A stretch of 28,824 nucleotides of DNA from an uncultured Coriobacteriaceae bacterium (GCA_900539345.1 UQBS01000038.1:1-28824); one strand, 5' to 3'; positions 1-8,393 are shown, counted from the first letter of the stretch. A program made the numbers and translations. Notes: generated by a model from the letters alone, not told the origin.

Positions 1-394
1 AGTGGAGAGGTCGTGCAGAAAGTCATGCGTCGTTGCAAGTGTTCGCGTCATATGATGAAGCCACTGCACCGAAACTCGTTTTGTTGCCAGAGGGGACCCG
101 TGGATTACTCCAAAACTCGTCTTGCTGCCAGCGCGACCCTGGGCGAACATACCCGTGACGGGTGCCTTGGCCGATATTCGTCCCGCTTGCAGGAGACCTG
201 AGACCGCTCTTGTTAAAGAAGGGGTAGATGGATCTGATCAAAGCGTCTATCTACCCCAGTCGACGCACCTGCAGGGCATTCTAATAGAGAATCATCAATC
301 TTATTGCTAGGCGGTGTCGTCACAAGATGCGATATATGCAAGGCGGCACAAAACCATGAGGAAAGAGCAGGCGCGGAAGAGGTCTCCTGCCACC
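1..394. other. Non-coding, decayed stretch with short imperfect repeats and a hairpin
   Basis: I see no credible gene here. Two imperfect copies of a roughly 20-bp motif (core AACTCGTTTTGTTGCCAG, second copy with two changes) begin near 73 and 114, about 41 bp apart. A 9-bp inverted repeat, GGGGTAGAT at 221-229 and ATCTACCCC at 249-257, could form a stem with a 19-nt loop. No T-run follows it, so I do not call it a terminator. The stretch leads directly into a degenerate transposase. Confidence 0.5.
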
Positions 395-815
395 ACCACG
401 ACATCGACGACCGCTCTCCGGACCTGGTAAAAGGCCTGATGCCCGGCCAGAGGGGCCAGCGGGGAGGAATCGCCGAGGGCAACCGGCGACTTGCAAACGC
501 CGTGTTCTGAATTCTCAGGCCCGGCTCGACCTGGCGCGGCCTGCCGCCGGACTACGGTGACCGGAGGAACACGCACGGGCGCTTCTGCCGCTGGCGGGAC
601 AGGGGCGCCTGGGGGCACCTGTGGGGGGCGCCGGTCGACAACCCGGGCTTCGGACGGCTGATGGCGGGCTCGAACTGTGTGAAGGCCCACCGCGACGGCG
701 CGGGCGCGCGGCGGCACCGAGGCATGCGGGCGCGCAATGGGTCAACACCAAGGCACGCCCGGCCGTGGATGCGCATGGTATGCCGGTCAGTCTCTCCGCC
801 GCGTGCCTCGCGGCC
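395..815 (+). pseudogene. Degenerate IS5-family transposase, N-terminal part
   Basis: The translation matches the N-terminal part of IS5-type transposases as I know them: a segment like LMPGQRGQRGG, then ILRPGSTWRGLPPDYGD, NTHGRFCRWRDRG, and further on NTKARPAVDAHGMPVSLS. The reading is broken. A TGA at 508-510 falls where the family usually has Trp (VLWILR). Near 715 the frame must shift to recover the NTK..VDAHGMP segment. After about 815 the match ends, so the catalytic C-terminal half is gone. This is a dead insertion-sequence remnant and a sign of past transfer at this edge. Both boundaries are approximate and no terminal inverted repeats were identified. Confidence 0.72.
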
Positions 816-838
816 TCTGCTCGAGCATACCCGTGGCG

Positions 839-1099
839 ATGCACCCGCTCCACGACAAGCGCCAGCTGCCCGAGCTTGCCTTCGACATGGACCGGCTGCG
901 TTACGTCAACCTCCCCATGTTCATGGCGTGCGACGACACCCGAGTGAAGGCCGGCCCGCTGTTCAACGGCGCCGCCAAAGACTCGGTGCACATGTGGTCG
1001 CACGTAAAGGACTTGTGCACCTGGCTCTACCAGGGCGCGGGCAACGCCATCGAGTGCATCCACTACCGCGCAGCCGGTGTCGCGGAGCCGTGGTGCTAG
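839..1099 (+). pseudogene. Unidentified gene remnant (86 codons)
   Basis: An ATG-initiated frame of 86 codons starting MHPLHDKRQLPELAFD, with coherent amino-acid composition (several Asp, Trp, Phe and Met, and segments such as YVNLPMFMACDDTRV and WSHVKDLCTWLYQG). I do not recognise the family. It directly follows the IS5-like remnant without a clear ribosome-binding site and ends shortly before a hairpin at 1145. It is probably the C-terminal part of a gene whose 5' end was removed by the insertion-sequence event. It could instead be a short real protein or a chance open frame. Confidence 0.3.
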
Positions 1100-1144
1100 C
1101 CGGTTAGCGTCAAGCAGACTGTTCGAGCCAGGCGGAAACGAGCA

Positions 1145-1173
1145 GGGGGCCTCCGCCACAGCAGGAGGCCCCC
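1145..1173. terminator. Hairpin between remnant and flavoprotein operon
   Basis: Perfect 10-bp stem, GGGGGCCTCC at 1145-1154 and GGAGGCCCCC at 1164-1173, with a 9-nt loop. It lies 36 bp past the stop codon of the minus-strand flavoprotein that ends at 1209 and 45 bp past the plus-strand remnant that ends at 1099. It could therefore end transcription from either side. There is no strong T-run on either strand, so termination is inferred from position and stem strength. Confidence 0.6.
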
Positions 1174-1208
1174 GTGTCGCAACGCGGGCGGTGCGGCGTC
1201 CTCGGCCG

Positions 1209-2855
1209 CTACAAGGCTTGAACGGTCGTACCCTCGGCAAGGGCCTTGCCAATCAGCGAACCCAGGGTCAGACAGCGCCCGTGGGAGAGGCCGGGGCAGC
1301 AGATGGGGTAGTCATTGGCGAAGAAGTTGCCCATGACGTTGCCCACGGCGTAGAGTCCCTCGATGGGCTCGCCTTGCTTATTGAGGACGTTCATGTTGGA
1401 GTTCACGTCGAGCGCGCCGGCGATGACCAGGACCTTCGCGGTTCCGATGGAGGCATAGAAGGGCGGCTTTGCGATGGGGAACAAGTTTTCGGCCCCCTTG
1501 TTAAAATCGACATCCACGCCGGCTTCAGCGAGCTCGTTGTAGCGCGCGACCGTAGCGGCCAGGGCATCAGCAGGCACGCCAATCTTCTCAGCAAGCTCCT
1601 CGACGGTGTCGGCACGCACGGTGGTGCCGTCTTCGAGGCAGCGCTCTACGATCTCGGTCTGGGTAGGCGGGTTCGCCGGGTCCCAGATACCCGAAAGGAA
1701 CCCCAATGTGACGGGGCCGGCGGTCATGTTGTTGTAGTTTGAGAGCGGGTGCATCTGCGGGACCTGCGCCTCGAAGTCGTCGTCGAAGATGGTCCAGACC
1801 TTGCCGCGGGTGGTCATGTACATATTGGATAGGCCGGGCAGGGTGGTGAGCTCGTTGCAGACGCGTACGCCCTCAGCGTTGACCTTGAGGAACGCGGCCG
1901 GGCAGAAAGCGCCGCCGCCAAAGATGGGGTGCACCATGGCGGCGTGGCAGCTCTGCTGGATACTAGCGCCAACCCATGCGGCCATGTTAATGCACTCGCC
2001 GGTGTTCAGACCTTCGGGGCTGTACACGTTGCCTTCGGCATTGGCGAGCAGGGGCGACCATGCCTGCACCATCTCGGGGTTCGAGCCGTAGTCGCCCGAT
2101 GCGAGGATAACACCCTTGGAGGCGTTGAAGCGCACGTAACCAGCAGGAGTCGAGCACACGACGGCGCACACGCGTCCGTCCTCGCCCCGCACGAGCTGCT
2201 CGGCACGGGTCTCATAGCGAACCTCTCCACCGCTCTCAAGGCCGACCTTCACCATGCGGCCCATGAGGTCGAGCGTACCCACGATGAGACCGCCGAACAT
2301 GTGGTCGGTTGGGTAGGCGCGGGTACAGAAGTCAGTGCCGTCGGCCAGAGCTTTGGAGCCTTCGCCCAGCACGACGTCGCCGCCATTCGCGCGCGTCATG
2401 TCGATGAGGCGGTCGAACACCCAGCCGGAGTGGTCGGTCCACAGGCGGATGAGCGAACCGTTGGCCTTGTATCCGGATGACTTGATCAGGTCGTTTATAA
2501 TCTGGCCCTTGTCGAGGACGATGCCGTTCTCGGCTTGGACTTTGGTACCGATGGCCGAGAAGTCGAGGCCACGCCCGTTGTAGGAGGTGCCCTTCTCGAC
2601 GAGGACGGTCTTAGCCCCGCCTTCGGCCGCGTACATGAAGGCAGCGACACCAGAGATGCCGGCACCCACAATCACAACGTCAGCGTCAACGGTCTCGACG
2701 ATCTGCTCGTCGGCGATAGGTTCGGGCACGATCTCCCAGGTATGGGGGACTCCGTTGCATCCGGGCTCGTCGGCCAGGGCGACGCCAGCGACAACGGACG
2801 TCGCTGCGGCGGCGATGCCGACGGTCTTGATGAAGTTCCTACGGGTGATGTTCAT
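1209..2855 (-). CDS. Tat-exported FAD-dependent oxidoreductase (fumarate-reductase/ketosteroid-dehydrogenase-like)
   Basis: 548 residues. Starts with a twin-arginine leader (TRRNFIK at 4-10, hydrophobic stretch, ALA-DE cleavage-type site near 28), so it is probably folded with its flavin before export. A dinucleotide-binding Rossmann motif GAGISG lies at 64-69, with a Glu near 87 typical for FAD ribose binding. The C-terminus has the family's second FAD-contacting segment (GLYAVGNVMGNFF, then a Gly/Cys-rich GLSHGRC). The length fits soluble FAD_binding_2 reductases that lack an FMN domain. An AAAGGGG ribosome-binding site precedes the ATG. It lies 75 bp downstream of a second flavoprotein on the same strand, probably one operon, divergent from a LuxR regulator. 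The reaction is likely reduction of an unsaturated or ketone-type organic acceptor outside the membrane. The substrate cannot be read from the sequence. Confidence 0.88.
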   Translation of the reverse strand: MNITRRNFIKTVGIAAAATSVVAGVALADEPGCNGVPHTWEIVPEPIADEQIVETVDADVVIVGAGISGVAAFMYAAEGGAKTVLVEKGTSYNGRGLDFSAIGTKVQAENGIVLDKGQIINDLIKSSGYKANGSLIRLWTDHSGWVFDRLIDMTRANGGDVVLGEGSKALADGTDFCTRAYPTDHMFGGLIVGTLDLMGRMVKVGLESGGEVRYETRAEQLVRGEDGRVCAVVCSTPAGYVRFNASKGVILASGDYGSNPEMVQAWSPLLANAEGNVYSPEGLNTGECINMAAWVGASIQQSCHAAMVHPIFGGGAFCPAAFLKVNAEGVRVCNELTTLPGLSNMYMTTRGKVWTIFDDDFEAQVPQMHPLSNYNNMTAGPVTLGFLSGIWDPANPPTQTEIVERCLEDGTTVRADTVEELAEKIGVPADALAATVARYNELAEAGVDVDFNKGAENLFPIAKPPFYASIGTAKVLVIAGALDVNSNMNVLNKQGEPIEGLYAVGNVMGNFFANDYPICCPGLSHGRCLTLGSLIGKALAEGTTVQAL

Positions 2856-2930
2856 GCGATACCCCTTTCGTTACGCACGACTCACGTCAGGCCGCGCGGC
2901 CATTGCAAAACGGGACGTCACCTTAATCGG

Positions 2931-4532
2931 CTACGCGCCCAGAATGACGCGGGCGGCATTGCGCCCAGAGTAGAAGTTGTATGCCTGCATGCCGCCCGAA
3001 AGCTGTATGTTGTAGGTCTCCTTGTACAGGCAGCAGGAATCCACACCAGCGCTAAACAGGCCGGGAATGGGCTCGCCAGCGGCGTCGAGGACGCGCATCT
3101 TGCGATCGGTCTTGATGCCGCCGATGGACGCGCTCACAAAGCGGTCGGGATGGACCGCGTAATAGGGCCCCTCTTCGGCGATGGGGAACAGGATGGAGGG
3201 GTCCACGCCAAAGTCCTCGTCGTAGCCCAGGGCGCAGGCTTCGTTCCAACGGGCCACGGTCGCCTTGAGCGTCGCGGGGTCGGCCCCCATCTGCTCGGCC
3301 AACTCCTCGATGGTCGCCCCCTTCTTCACGTTGTCACAGCCAGCGAACTGCTCGAGCTGGGCGGTAAGGCCCTCGAGGCGGTCTCCAGGCTGATAGGCCA
3401 CGAAACCATGGTCGATGTGGTCGAACTCAAGACGTTCGACGGCGTTAGGGTCGAAGAGCGTCCAGGTCTTCTTCTGGGTGCTCATAGCGTTCAGGGTAAG
3501 CATGACGAAGTACTTGGCAAAGGTGTCCTCGGCCATGAAGCGCTCACCAAACTGATTGACCATCGGCAGGCACTGGTAGTTGGTGCCGATGTTGATAGGC
3601 ACCATGTCCTGAGTGCCCTCAGGGGTCTGGACGCACATGGTATTGATGAAGCAGCAGGTGTTCTTCTGACCGCCCGCAGCCCGCATCATCCTGTGGCCGT
3701 CGCCGGTGGCGGGAGTGTCGAAGCCTCCCGAGGTGCTCCAGTCGGTGCCCGAGAGCTCCGTCATGAGGTCCTTGTCGCAGGAAAAGCCACCGGTGCAGAC
3801 GACGATACCCCTGCCGCGGGCCTCGACGACGGTCCCGTCCACCTTCTGGCCCACAACACCCACGCACATGCCGTTCTCCATAACAAGCTGCTTGCCAGCG
3901 CACTCGGTGAGGAGGGTAAGACCGGGCTTGCCGTCGAGGTACTTGGCCATGATGGGTCCGAAGTTGGTGCCGCTGCCTCCCGGCCACCAGTGAAAGCTCT
4001 CAAAGAAGCTGGCACCCTGGTAGGTGTCGACGCGCTCGAACTCAACGCCTTTCTCGACAAGCCAGTCGATGGTCTGCCCGGACTGGGATACAAAGTCGCG
4101 CCACAGGTTGGCATCGACGCGGTAGTTAGAGTAGGTGAGTTCTTCGCCGATAATCTCGAGGATGGCGGGCAGCTCGCAGCCCTTTTCCTCTTGCATCTTT
4201 GAGCCCCAGCCAAAGACGCCTTCGGTGCCAAAAGTCATGCCACCGATGTCAGAGGTCTTCTCGAGGGCTACGACGGTGACACCCAGGTCGAGCGCCTCAC
4301 AGATGGCGGCACAGCCAGCCGGACCGGCACCCACGACGACCAGGTCGGCCTCAAGAAACTCGGTGGGGACAAGTTTGTCGGCTTCGTCGGTAGACACTTG
4401 CTGGGCAGGTGCAGTGTCGGCGAGGGCGTGGGTGGGAACACCGGCGTTCTTTGCGGCGACGACACTCATGGTGGCAAAGCCCGCCGCGCTGATGAGCGTG
4501 CGGCGCGAACAAGTGCTGCTTGGGTTAGACAT
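2931..4532 (-). CDS. Tat-exported FAD-dependent oxidoreductase, first gene of flavoprotein pair
   Basis: 533 residues from the ATG at 4532. That start is chosen because GGAAG (complement of 4539-4543) sits at normal spacing before it; an upstream in-frame ATG at 4559 would place extra charged residues before the Tat signal. The leader contains SRRTLIS near 9-15 and a hydrophobic region, with a HALA-type cleavage region near 35-38. FAD motif GAGPAG at 68-73, then ALEKTSDIGGMT, the usual flavin-embracing segment. The C-terminal region has IPGLFSAGVDSCC and GGMQAYNFYSGRNAA, matching FAD_binding_2 reductases. It is related to but clearly divergent from the downstream flavoprotein, so the two may be paired subunits or two enzymes for related acceptors. 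It shares a divergent promoter region with the LuxR gene at 4752, the likely regulator of this pair. Confidence 0.88.
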   Translation of the reverse strand: MSNPSSTCSRRTLISAAGFATMSVVAAKNAGVPTHALADTAPAQQVSTDEADKLVPTEFLEADLVVVGAGPAGCAAICEALDLGVTVVALEKTSDIGGMTFGTEGVFGWGSKMQEEKGCELPAILEIIGEELTYSNYRVDANLWRDFVSQSGQTIDWLVEKGVEFERVDTYQGASFFESFHWWPGGSGTNFGPIMAKYLDGKPGLTLLTECAGKQLVMENGMCVGVVGQKVDGTVVEARGRGIVVCTGGFSCDKDLMTELSGTDWSTSGGFDTPATGDGHRMMRAAGGQKNTCCFINTMCVQTPEGTQDMVPINIGTNYQCLPMVNQFGERFMAEDTFAKYFVMLTLNAMSTQKKTWTLFDPNAVERLEFDHIDHGFVAYQPGDRLEGLTAQLEQFAGCDNVKKGATIEELAEQMGADPATLKATVARWNEACALGYDEDFGVDPSILFPIAEEGPYYAVHPDRFVSASIGGIKTDRKMRVLDAAGEPIPGLFSAGVDSCCLYKETYNIQLSGGMQAYNFYSGRNAARVILGA

Positions 4533-4659
4533 AGCGGCTTCCTTTCGTCTTTCTACCATTGCGGCGGATCAGGCGGCCCCTTGCCGCCAGCATCCCTCCG
4601 CCACGCGCCACACTAGCCCGCAGGAACCCTTTTGCGAATCGAGCCGATTGATAACCGCA

Positions 4660-4680
4660 CATCGAGCATTTTGCTCGATG
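4660..4680. promoter_or_regulatory. 21-bp palindrome between divergent flavoprotein operon and LuxR gene
   Basis: CATCGAGCA, a TTT spacer, then TGCTCGATG: 9-bp arms with a 3-nt centre. It lies in the 219-bp intergenic region, 71 bp before the LuxR start and about 128 bp before the flavoprotein start. A TATAAC hexamer at 4704-4709 could be a -10 element for the LuxR gene, but no convincing -35 was found. The palindrome is a plausible operator for the neighbouring LuxR protein, although a simple RNA hairpin is also possible. Confidence 0.45.
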
Positions 4681-4751
4681 GAGACGGGTTAGTGTTTTCG
4701 TGCTATAACCTTCAGGGCATGTCTTGACACCCAGTCGAAAGGAGGAGCCGG

Positions 4752-6152
4752 ATGAGCACCGTTTGGGACAACCGCTACCTCGTCGTGGGGCTGGCGCTCT
4801 GGCTCGCCCTCGTGTTCGGGGCCTTCCCTGTAACCGATCCTTCGCTCGTCATGGGCGGCTCCTACGGGGATGACAAACCGCCCTTGCTCGTCATCGCCTA
4901 CTCCGGAGTGCTCGCAGCGGCAGTCCTGCCCGTTGTCGCATACCGAATCCGACTCGAGAACAGGCTCCTGGGCATAATCGTCGTCGCCTGCTGTTTGCAA
5001 TATCTTGGCACGGCGCTCGTCGTGGGGGCCCCGCTGGCGGCGATCTGTTCCTCGGTGCTCGGCGGGCTGCTATACGGCTCGGGCAATGTGCTCGCAGTCT
5101 TCGCGTGGGGCATGTTACTCGTCAGGTGCCCGGATGACGTGCGCGAGCTCGCGTTCATCGCCGCAATCCCCCTGGCGGGCGTTGTCTTACTTGTAGGCAA
5201 CCTCGTATTCGCAGGTCACTCCCTCGCCTCGCTTCTGCTGCTCCCCATCGCCTCGCTGGGCTGTTTCTGGAAGGCGCATACGGTCGTCCCCGATTCCGCT
5301 GAGGGCGGCGAGCATGATGACCGTCCCCACGTCCTGCACCAGATTGCCCCCGAGTTACTCAAGCTGGCACTCGTGTTCGGCCTCGTCGGGTTCATCTGGC
5401 AAGTGTTCGCCACCGACACGAGCGTCGGCACCTTCGAGAAGGACATGATGTTCTCGGTGGGCTTCATCCTGGCGGGTGCCGGCCTCTGCCTCTTCGTACA
5501 GTACTCGCCGGGCATGGGGGTCGGCTCGTTCGTCCGTTGGACGTTTCCCATCATCGCGGCCGGCCTGCTCTGTGCGTCACTCAACTCCGCAGTGCTTGCA
5601 TACGTGGCCTGTGCACTGTTCGCCTGCGCCCATGCAGCCCTCGAGGCCATGATGCGCATCCGTGCAATCGGGCTTGCCCAGCGCTACAGGCCTCCCCAAT
5701 CGGCGTTCGTTCTTGCCTGCGGCTTTGCCGCGATTAACGCGGGGGCAACGGCGGGCGAGACGCTCTTCGGCGCCGCGCGGCCCTTTCTTCCCCCGGGGGA
5801 CCAGACCGTCATCGTCGCCATCTTTGCGGTGCTGGTCCTCGTGGGAGCCCTCATTCCCGAGACCGCCGGGGGCTCCTCGGTCCGCAGGGACAGGGAGCGC
5901 CCGGCCGCCGTCCTCTCCGACTCCGAGCGCAAGGCTCGCGCGCTCGCCGCGGCCCATGCGCTCTCGGCCCGTGAGCGGGAAGTGCTCGTGCTCATGCTCG
6001 ACGGGCGCAGCGGCCCCGTTATCCGCGAGACCCTCGGCCTATCAAAAAGCACCGTGGACACTCATGTTCGCCACATCTACCAAAAAACCGGCGTCACATC
6101 GCGGCAAGAACTCATCGACCTCTCGCAAAGCCCGCAGCATACGCATCCTTAA
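4752..6152 (+). CDS. Membrane-anchored LuxR-family transcriptional regulator
   Basis: 466 residues; AAGGAGG ribosome-binding site 7 bp before ATG. The first ~370 residues are about ten to twelve hydrophobic segments (for example YLVVGLALWLALVFGAF near the start and TVIVAIFAVLVLVGALI near the end), resembling an MFS-like membrane domain. A short charged linker follows, then a LuxR/GerE helix-turn-helix from about 404 (LSAREREVLVLML, then LGLSKSTVDTHVRHIYQKTGV). This architecture is common in Eggerthellaceae, typically next to exported reductase genes, and is presumed to sense a ligand at the membrane. It is transcribed divergently from the two flavoproteins ending at 1209 and 2931, which are its likely targets. 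Its stop overlaps the convergent broken LuxR gene by 4 bp. Confidence 0.9.
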   Translation: MSTVWDNRYLVVGLALWLALVFGAFPVTDPSLVMGGSYGDDKPPLLVIAYSGVLAAAVLPVVAYRIRLENRLLGIIVVACCLQYLGTALVVGAPLAAICSSVLGGLLYGSGNVLAVFAWGMLLVRCPDDVRELAFIAAIPLAGVVLLVGNLVFAGHSLASLLLLPIASLGCFWKAHTVVPDSAEGGEHDDRPHVLHQIAPELLKLALVFGLVGFIWQVFATDTSVGTFEKDMMFSVGFILAGAGLCLFVQYSPGMGVGSFVRWTFPIIAAGLLCASLNSAVLAYVACALFACAHAALEAMMRIRAIGLAQRYRPPQSAFVLACGFAAINAGATAGETLFGAARPFLPPGDQTVIVAIFAVLVLVGALIPETAGGSSVRRDRERPAAVLSDSERKARALAAAHALSAREREVLVLMLDGRSGPVIRETLGLSKSTVDTHVRHIYQKTGVTSRQELIDLSQSPQHTHP

Positions 6153-6893
6153 GCCCCGTCCTCGGCCGTTTCTCGGGCCGCGTCGTCAGCGAGAGGCCCG
6201 AGACGCGCGCCCACCAGTGCGTGGGACTTCTTGGCGGAGCGAACGTCGAACTTGGCGTAGATGTTGCGCACGTGGGTGCGCACAGTTGCCATGCTCACTA
6301 CCAGCGTCTCGGCGATTTCGACACTCGCGTAGCGCCGGGCCATCAGTGCGAAAATGTCGGACTCTCGCACGGTCAAGCCGTAGCCGTACGACATGCGGGC
6401 GACGCCCTCCAGGCGCTCGTCAACCGCAGCCGGACACAGCGGCGCGGGTTCCTGCGCGGCGCGAGTCCCCACCTGCAGGGCACCGACCAGCCCCCATCGC
6501 CGTTCAACCATGCGACGAACGCCACGAACAGGGTGCCGAGCACGAGCAAGGCACAACCCACCATAAGGCCAAACGCGTGGTTGGACAGGTGCTTAAGTGT
6601 GGCGAAGGCGCAGACAGTGCCCAACGAGCAGGCCAACAGCACCCCCCCCGCGCCCAACCCCATGTCGCCGCGCACCCCGGCCCGCCCGGCGGCAAAGTGC
6701 GGTAATAAAAGCGAAAACGCGAAGAGCTCCACCTGCACCGTGTTCGCGAAGGAACCGCCGCAAACGCTATCCTCCCCTACCCCGCGCTCATCATGAACAG
6801 CGCACAGAGCAGCGCGAACAGCAGCGAAAACGGGTGGGCCACCAGGCCGCCGTGGTTCCCGCAGTACACCGCAACCACCAGGGTAATCACCCA
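6149..6893 (-). pseudogene. Frameshifted and 5'-truncated membrane LuxR regulator
   Basis: Three frames must be joined to recover a LuxR-type protein. The outermost segment (YCGNHGGLVAHPFSLLFALL, from about 6870) runs into a stop near 6785. The next frame carries more membrane helices (ANTVQVELFAFSLLLPHF, then LVGCALL-type helices) down to about 6510. A third frame carries the intact HTH (LTVRESDIFALMARRYASVE, then MATVRTHVRNIYAKFDV) and ends at 6149. An in-frame TAA at 6894-6896 bounds the 5' side and the first several helices expected for the family are missing. The most likely reading is a dead regulator whose N-terminal half was lost, perhaps with the insertion-sequence debris that begins just upstream. 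Confidence 0.78.
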
Positions 6894-6901
6894 TTACAGT
6901 T

Positions 6902-6927
6902 GGGACAGGCTCCAAGAGGCCTGTCCC
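6902..6927. terminator. Strong hairpin upstream of broken LuxR gene
   Basis: GGGACAGGC at 6902-6910 and GCCTGTCCC at 6919-6927 form a perfect 9-bp stem with an 8-nt loop, followed by TATTCATTTCTT on the plus strand. It sits exactly where the LuxR homology stops. It may be a terminator carried in with foreign DNA or part of an insertion-sequence end. Confidence 0.5.
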
Positions 6928-6929
6928 TA

Positions 6930-7185
6930 TTCATTTCTTGACGAAGAGATGTATGTTTGGGAGGCCCTTTGGGCGACCCGACCGGCCGCCCGCGCACGGC
7001 CCTTTTGCCCTGCCTCTTCCGAAGGCCTCGGGGGTGTTGCCGGCGCGGGCGGCATGTCCGCCTAAGACGACCGATGGGAACATGCCGGGCGAAGCTTCCA
7101 GACCCGCCGCGGCTGGTGATGTGGGTGTTGCTGGGCGGGCGTCTCGGCCGGGTGCGTTTGCGGACACGCTTGGAAGGATACCACC
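6930..7185 (+). other. Possible non-coding left end of an IS110-type element
   Basis: No gene is visible here. The segment is GC-rich with many short complementary stretches and lies between a strong hairpin and the start of a recognisable IS110 transposase. IS110-group elements keep a structured non-coding end of about this size upstream of the transposase, and in active elements it encodes the bridge RNA. Assignment here rests on position only; no bridge-RNA loops were matched. Confidence 0.3.
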
Positions 7186-7387
7186 ATGTTCAGGACCCCG
7201 CAGGCCTGCCTCGAGGCGGGACCGAGTGCCCCCGCTACAGGCTCTTCGTCGGCCTCGACGTCGGCAAGCGCTTCCATGCGGCTCACGCCAGGACCGGATC
7301 GGGGCGCAGGGCCCTCGCCCTCAAGGTCGACAACGACGAGGCCGCCGTCGACGCCTTCGTCGCGCGGGCCCTCGAGGCTTCAACCAC
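7186..7387 (+). pseudogene. IS110-family transposase, N-terminal fragment with frameshift
   Basis: The frame from ATG 7186 begins MFRTPQACLEAGPS. A shift of frame near 7225 then gives YRLFVGLDVGKRFHAAHA, followed by ALKVDNDEAAVDAFVARALEA. GLDVGK is the first acidic active-site segment of DEDD IS110 transposases. The family continues for about 300 more residues, none of which is present, and homology stops near 7387. The element is therefore inactive: one frameshift plus loss of the C-terminal Ser-containing domain and right end. Confidence 0.72.
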
Positions 7388-7464
7388 CGTGCAACCATCA
7401 ACAATGTTCGTCAGGCCTTTTCAGGCTGTGCCTGGGCTTAACCTTCTAGGCAAAAACAACGCGA

Positions 7465-7579
7465 GTTTGCGTTTTAATTCCGACTAGATAGGTAGAGTCA
7501 ATACACGCAAGTCATCTACCTGGGGTGATGTAAGGAGCTGATAGCGGTCTACTACTCCACCGCAAATTAAAACGCAAAC
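7465..7579. repeat. 115-bp element bounded by 15-bp perfect inverted repeats
   Basis: GTTTGCGTTTTAATT at 7465-7479 is repeated in inverted orientation as AATTAAAACGCAAAC at 7565-7579. The 85-bp interior contains a second complementary pair, GGTAGA near 7491 and TCTACC near 7516. The arms are AT-rich relative to their surroundings. The right arm is followed by a TTTTTT run after eight bases, so an RNA read from the plus strand would form a long stem and then meet a U-tract. A miniature inverted-repeat transposable element or a structured RNA are both possible. Confidence 0.5.
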
Positions 7580-7652
7580 GTGCCCGTTTTTTCGCGCATG
7601 CGGGGCACAGTGCTATGATGTGCGGCCGTGATCCCGAGCGAATTGGAGTGGC

Positions 7653-8276
7653 ATGAGCCCCTTCGTCACGTACCTGCTGGCCGCAAACGTAGTGGCGTTC
7701 CTTGCGTACACCGTCGACTTCTTCCTATGCGGGTTCTTCCCCAACCTGGACGATACCAAGGCTAATGCCGTCGTCATGGACCTGTTCCCGGTGGCCGGCG
7801 GCGCCGTGGGCACGCTGCTGGCGCTGTTCATATGGAGCGGCAGGCTCCCCGGACATCGGATAAACAAGGGCAACGTGGCTTGGTGGTTTCTCGCCTTTGC
7901 CTGCTTGGTTATTTGGGGCGCAATCACGATTGCCGCAACAGGCCTGATGCCCGTGAGCCTCAACGGCCTCCTCACCTCCTGGAACACGACCGCGCTCAAG
8001 GTGCTGAGCATATACCTGGCGGTGATTAACCTGGTCACGCTTGTGGTCTTCATCACGGACAAAGCAGCGGCCTCAAACGGCAACGACCCCAGAAAGCGCA
8101 TGCCCGAAGCATGTCTTTTGGGACTCTGCCTTGCAGGCGGCTCCGTCGGCGGCCTCATAGGCATGTATACCGCAAGGCACAAAACAAAGAAGTGGTACTT
8201 CGTCTACGGGCTTCCAGTATTCCTGGCACTGGATGCAGGCCTTGTAATCTTCGCTCACAGCGCAAGGCTGGTTTAG
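7653..8276 (+). CDS. DUF1294-domain membrane protein
   Basis: 207 residues; GGAG ribosome-binding site eight bases before the ATG. There are four to five hydrophobic segments (YLLAANVVAFLAYTVDFFLC at the N-terminus, GAVGTLLALFIW, a long stretch near 75-95, and VLSIYLAVINLVTLVVFIT). The C-terminal part fits DUF1294: NDPRKRMPEACLLGLCLAGG, then GMYTARHKTKKWYF, with the conserved Arg-Ile/Met-Pro-Glu, the glycine-rich turn and Arg-His-Lys-Thr. The N-terminal ~100 residues are longer than the minimal DUF1294 unit and may be a duplicated membrane half. Function of the family is unknown. It stands alone on the plus strand, converging with the DUF4143 ATPase. Confidence 0.8.
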   Translation: MSPFVTYLLAANVVAFLAYTVDFFLCGFFPNLDDTKANAVVMDLFPVAGGAVGTLLALFIWSGRLPGHRINKGNVAWWFLAFACLVIWGAITIAATGLMPVSLNGLLTSWNTTALKVLSIYLAVINLVTLVVFITDKAAASNGNDPRKRMPEACLLGLCLAGGSVGGLIGMYTARHKTKKWYFVYGLPVFLALDAGLVIFAHSARLV

Positions 8277-8393
8277 ACCAAGGAGCCGTGGGGGCTCATC
8301 AGTGTCTGGACGCAGTCGGCCATAACTCAGCATACATTTGCCTCAGTTGCCTAACCCCAGCCCCGCGGTCACTAACGCCTGGACGCCCGTAAC

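Noticed and set aside
515..1252. 245-codon minus-strand frame
   Set aside because: Arg/Ala/Pro-rich antisense reading of the IS5 remnant; no domain, and it runs across the terminator hairpin.
2535..4202. 555-codon plus-strand frame opposite the two flavoproteins
   Set aside because: Spans two real minus-strand genes and the gap between them, with composition typical of antisense reading.
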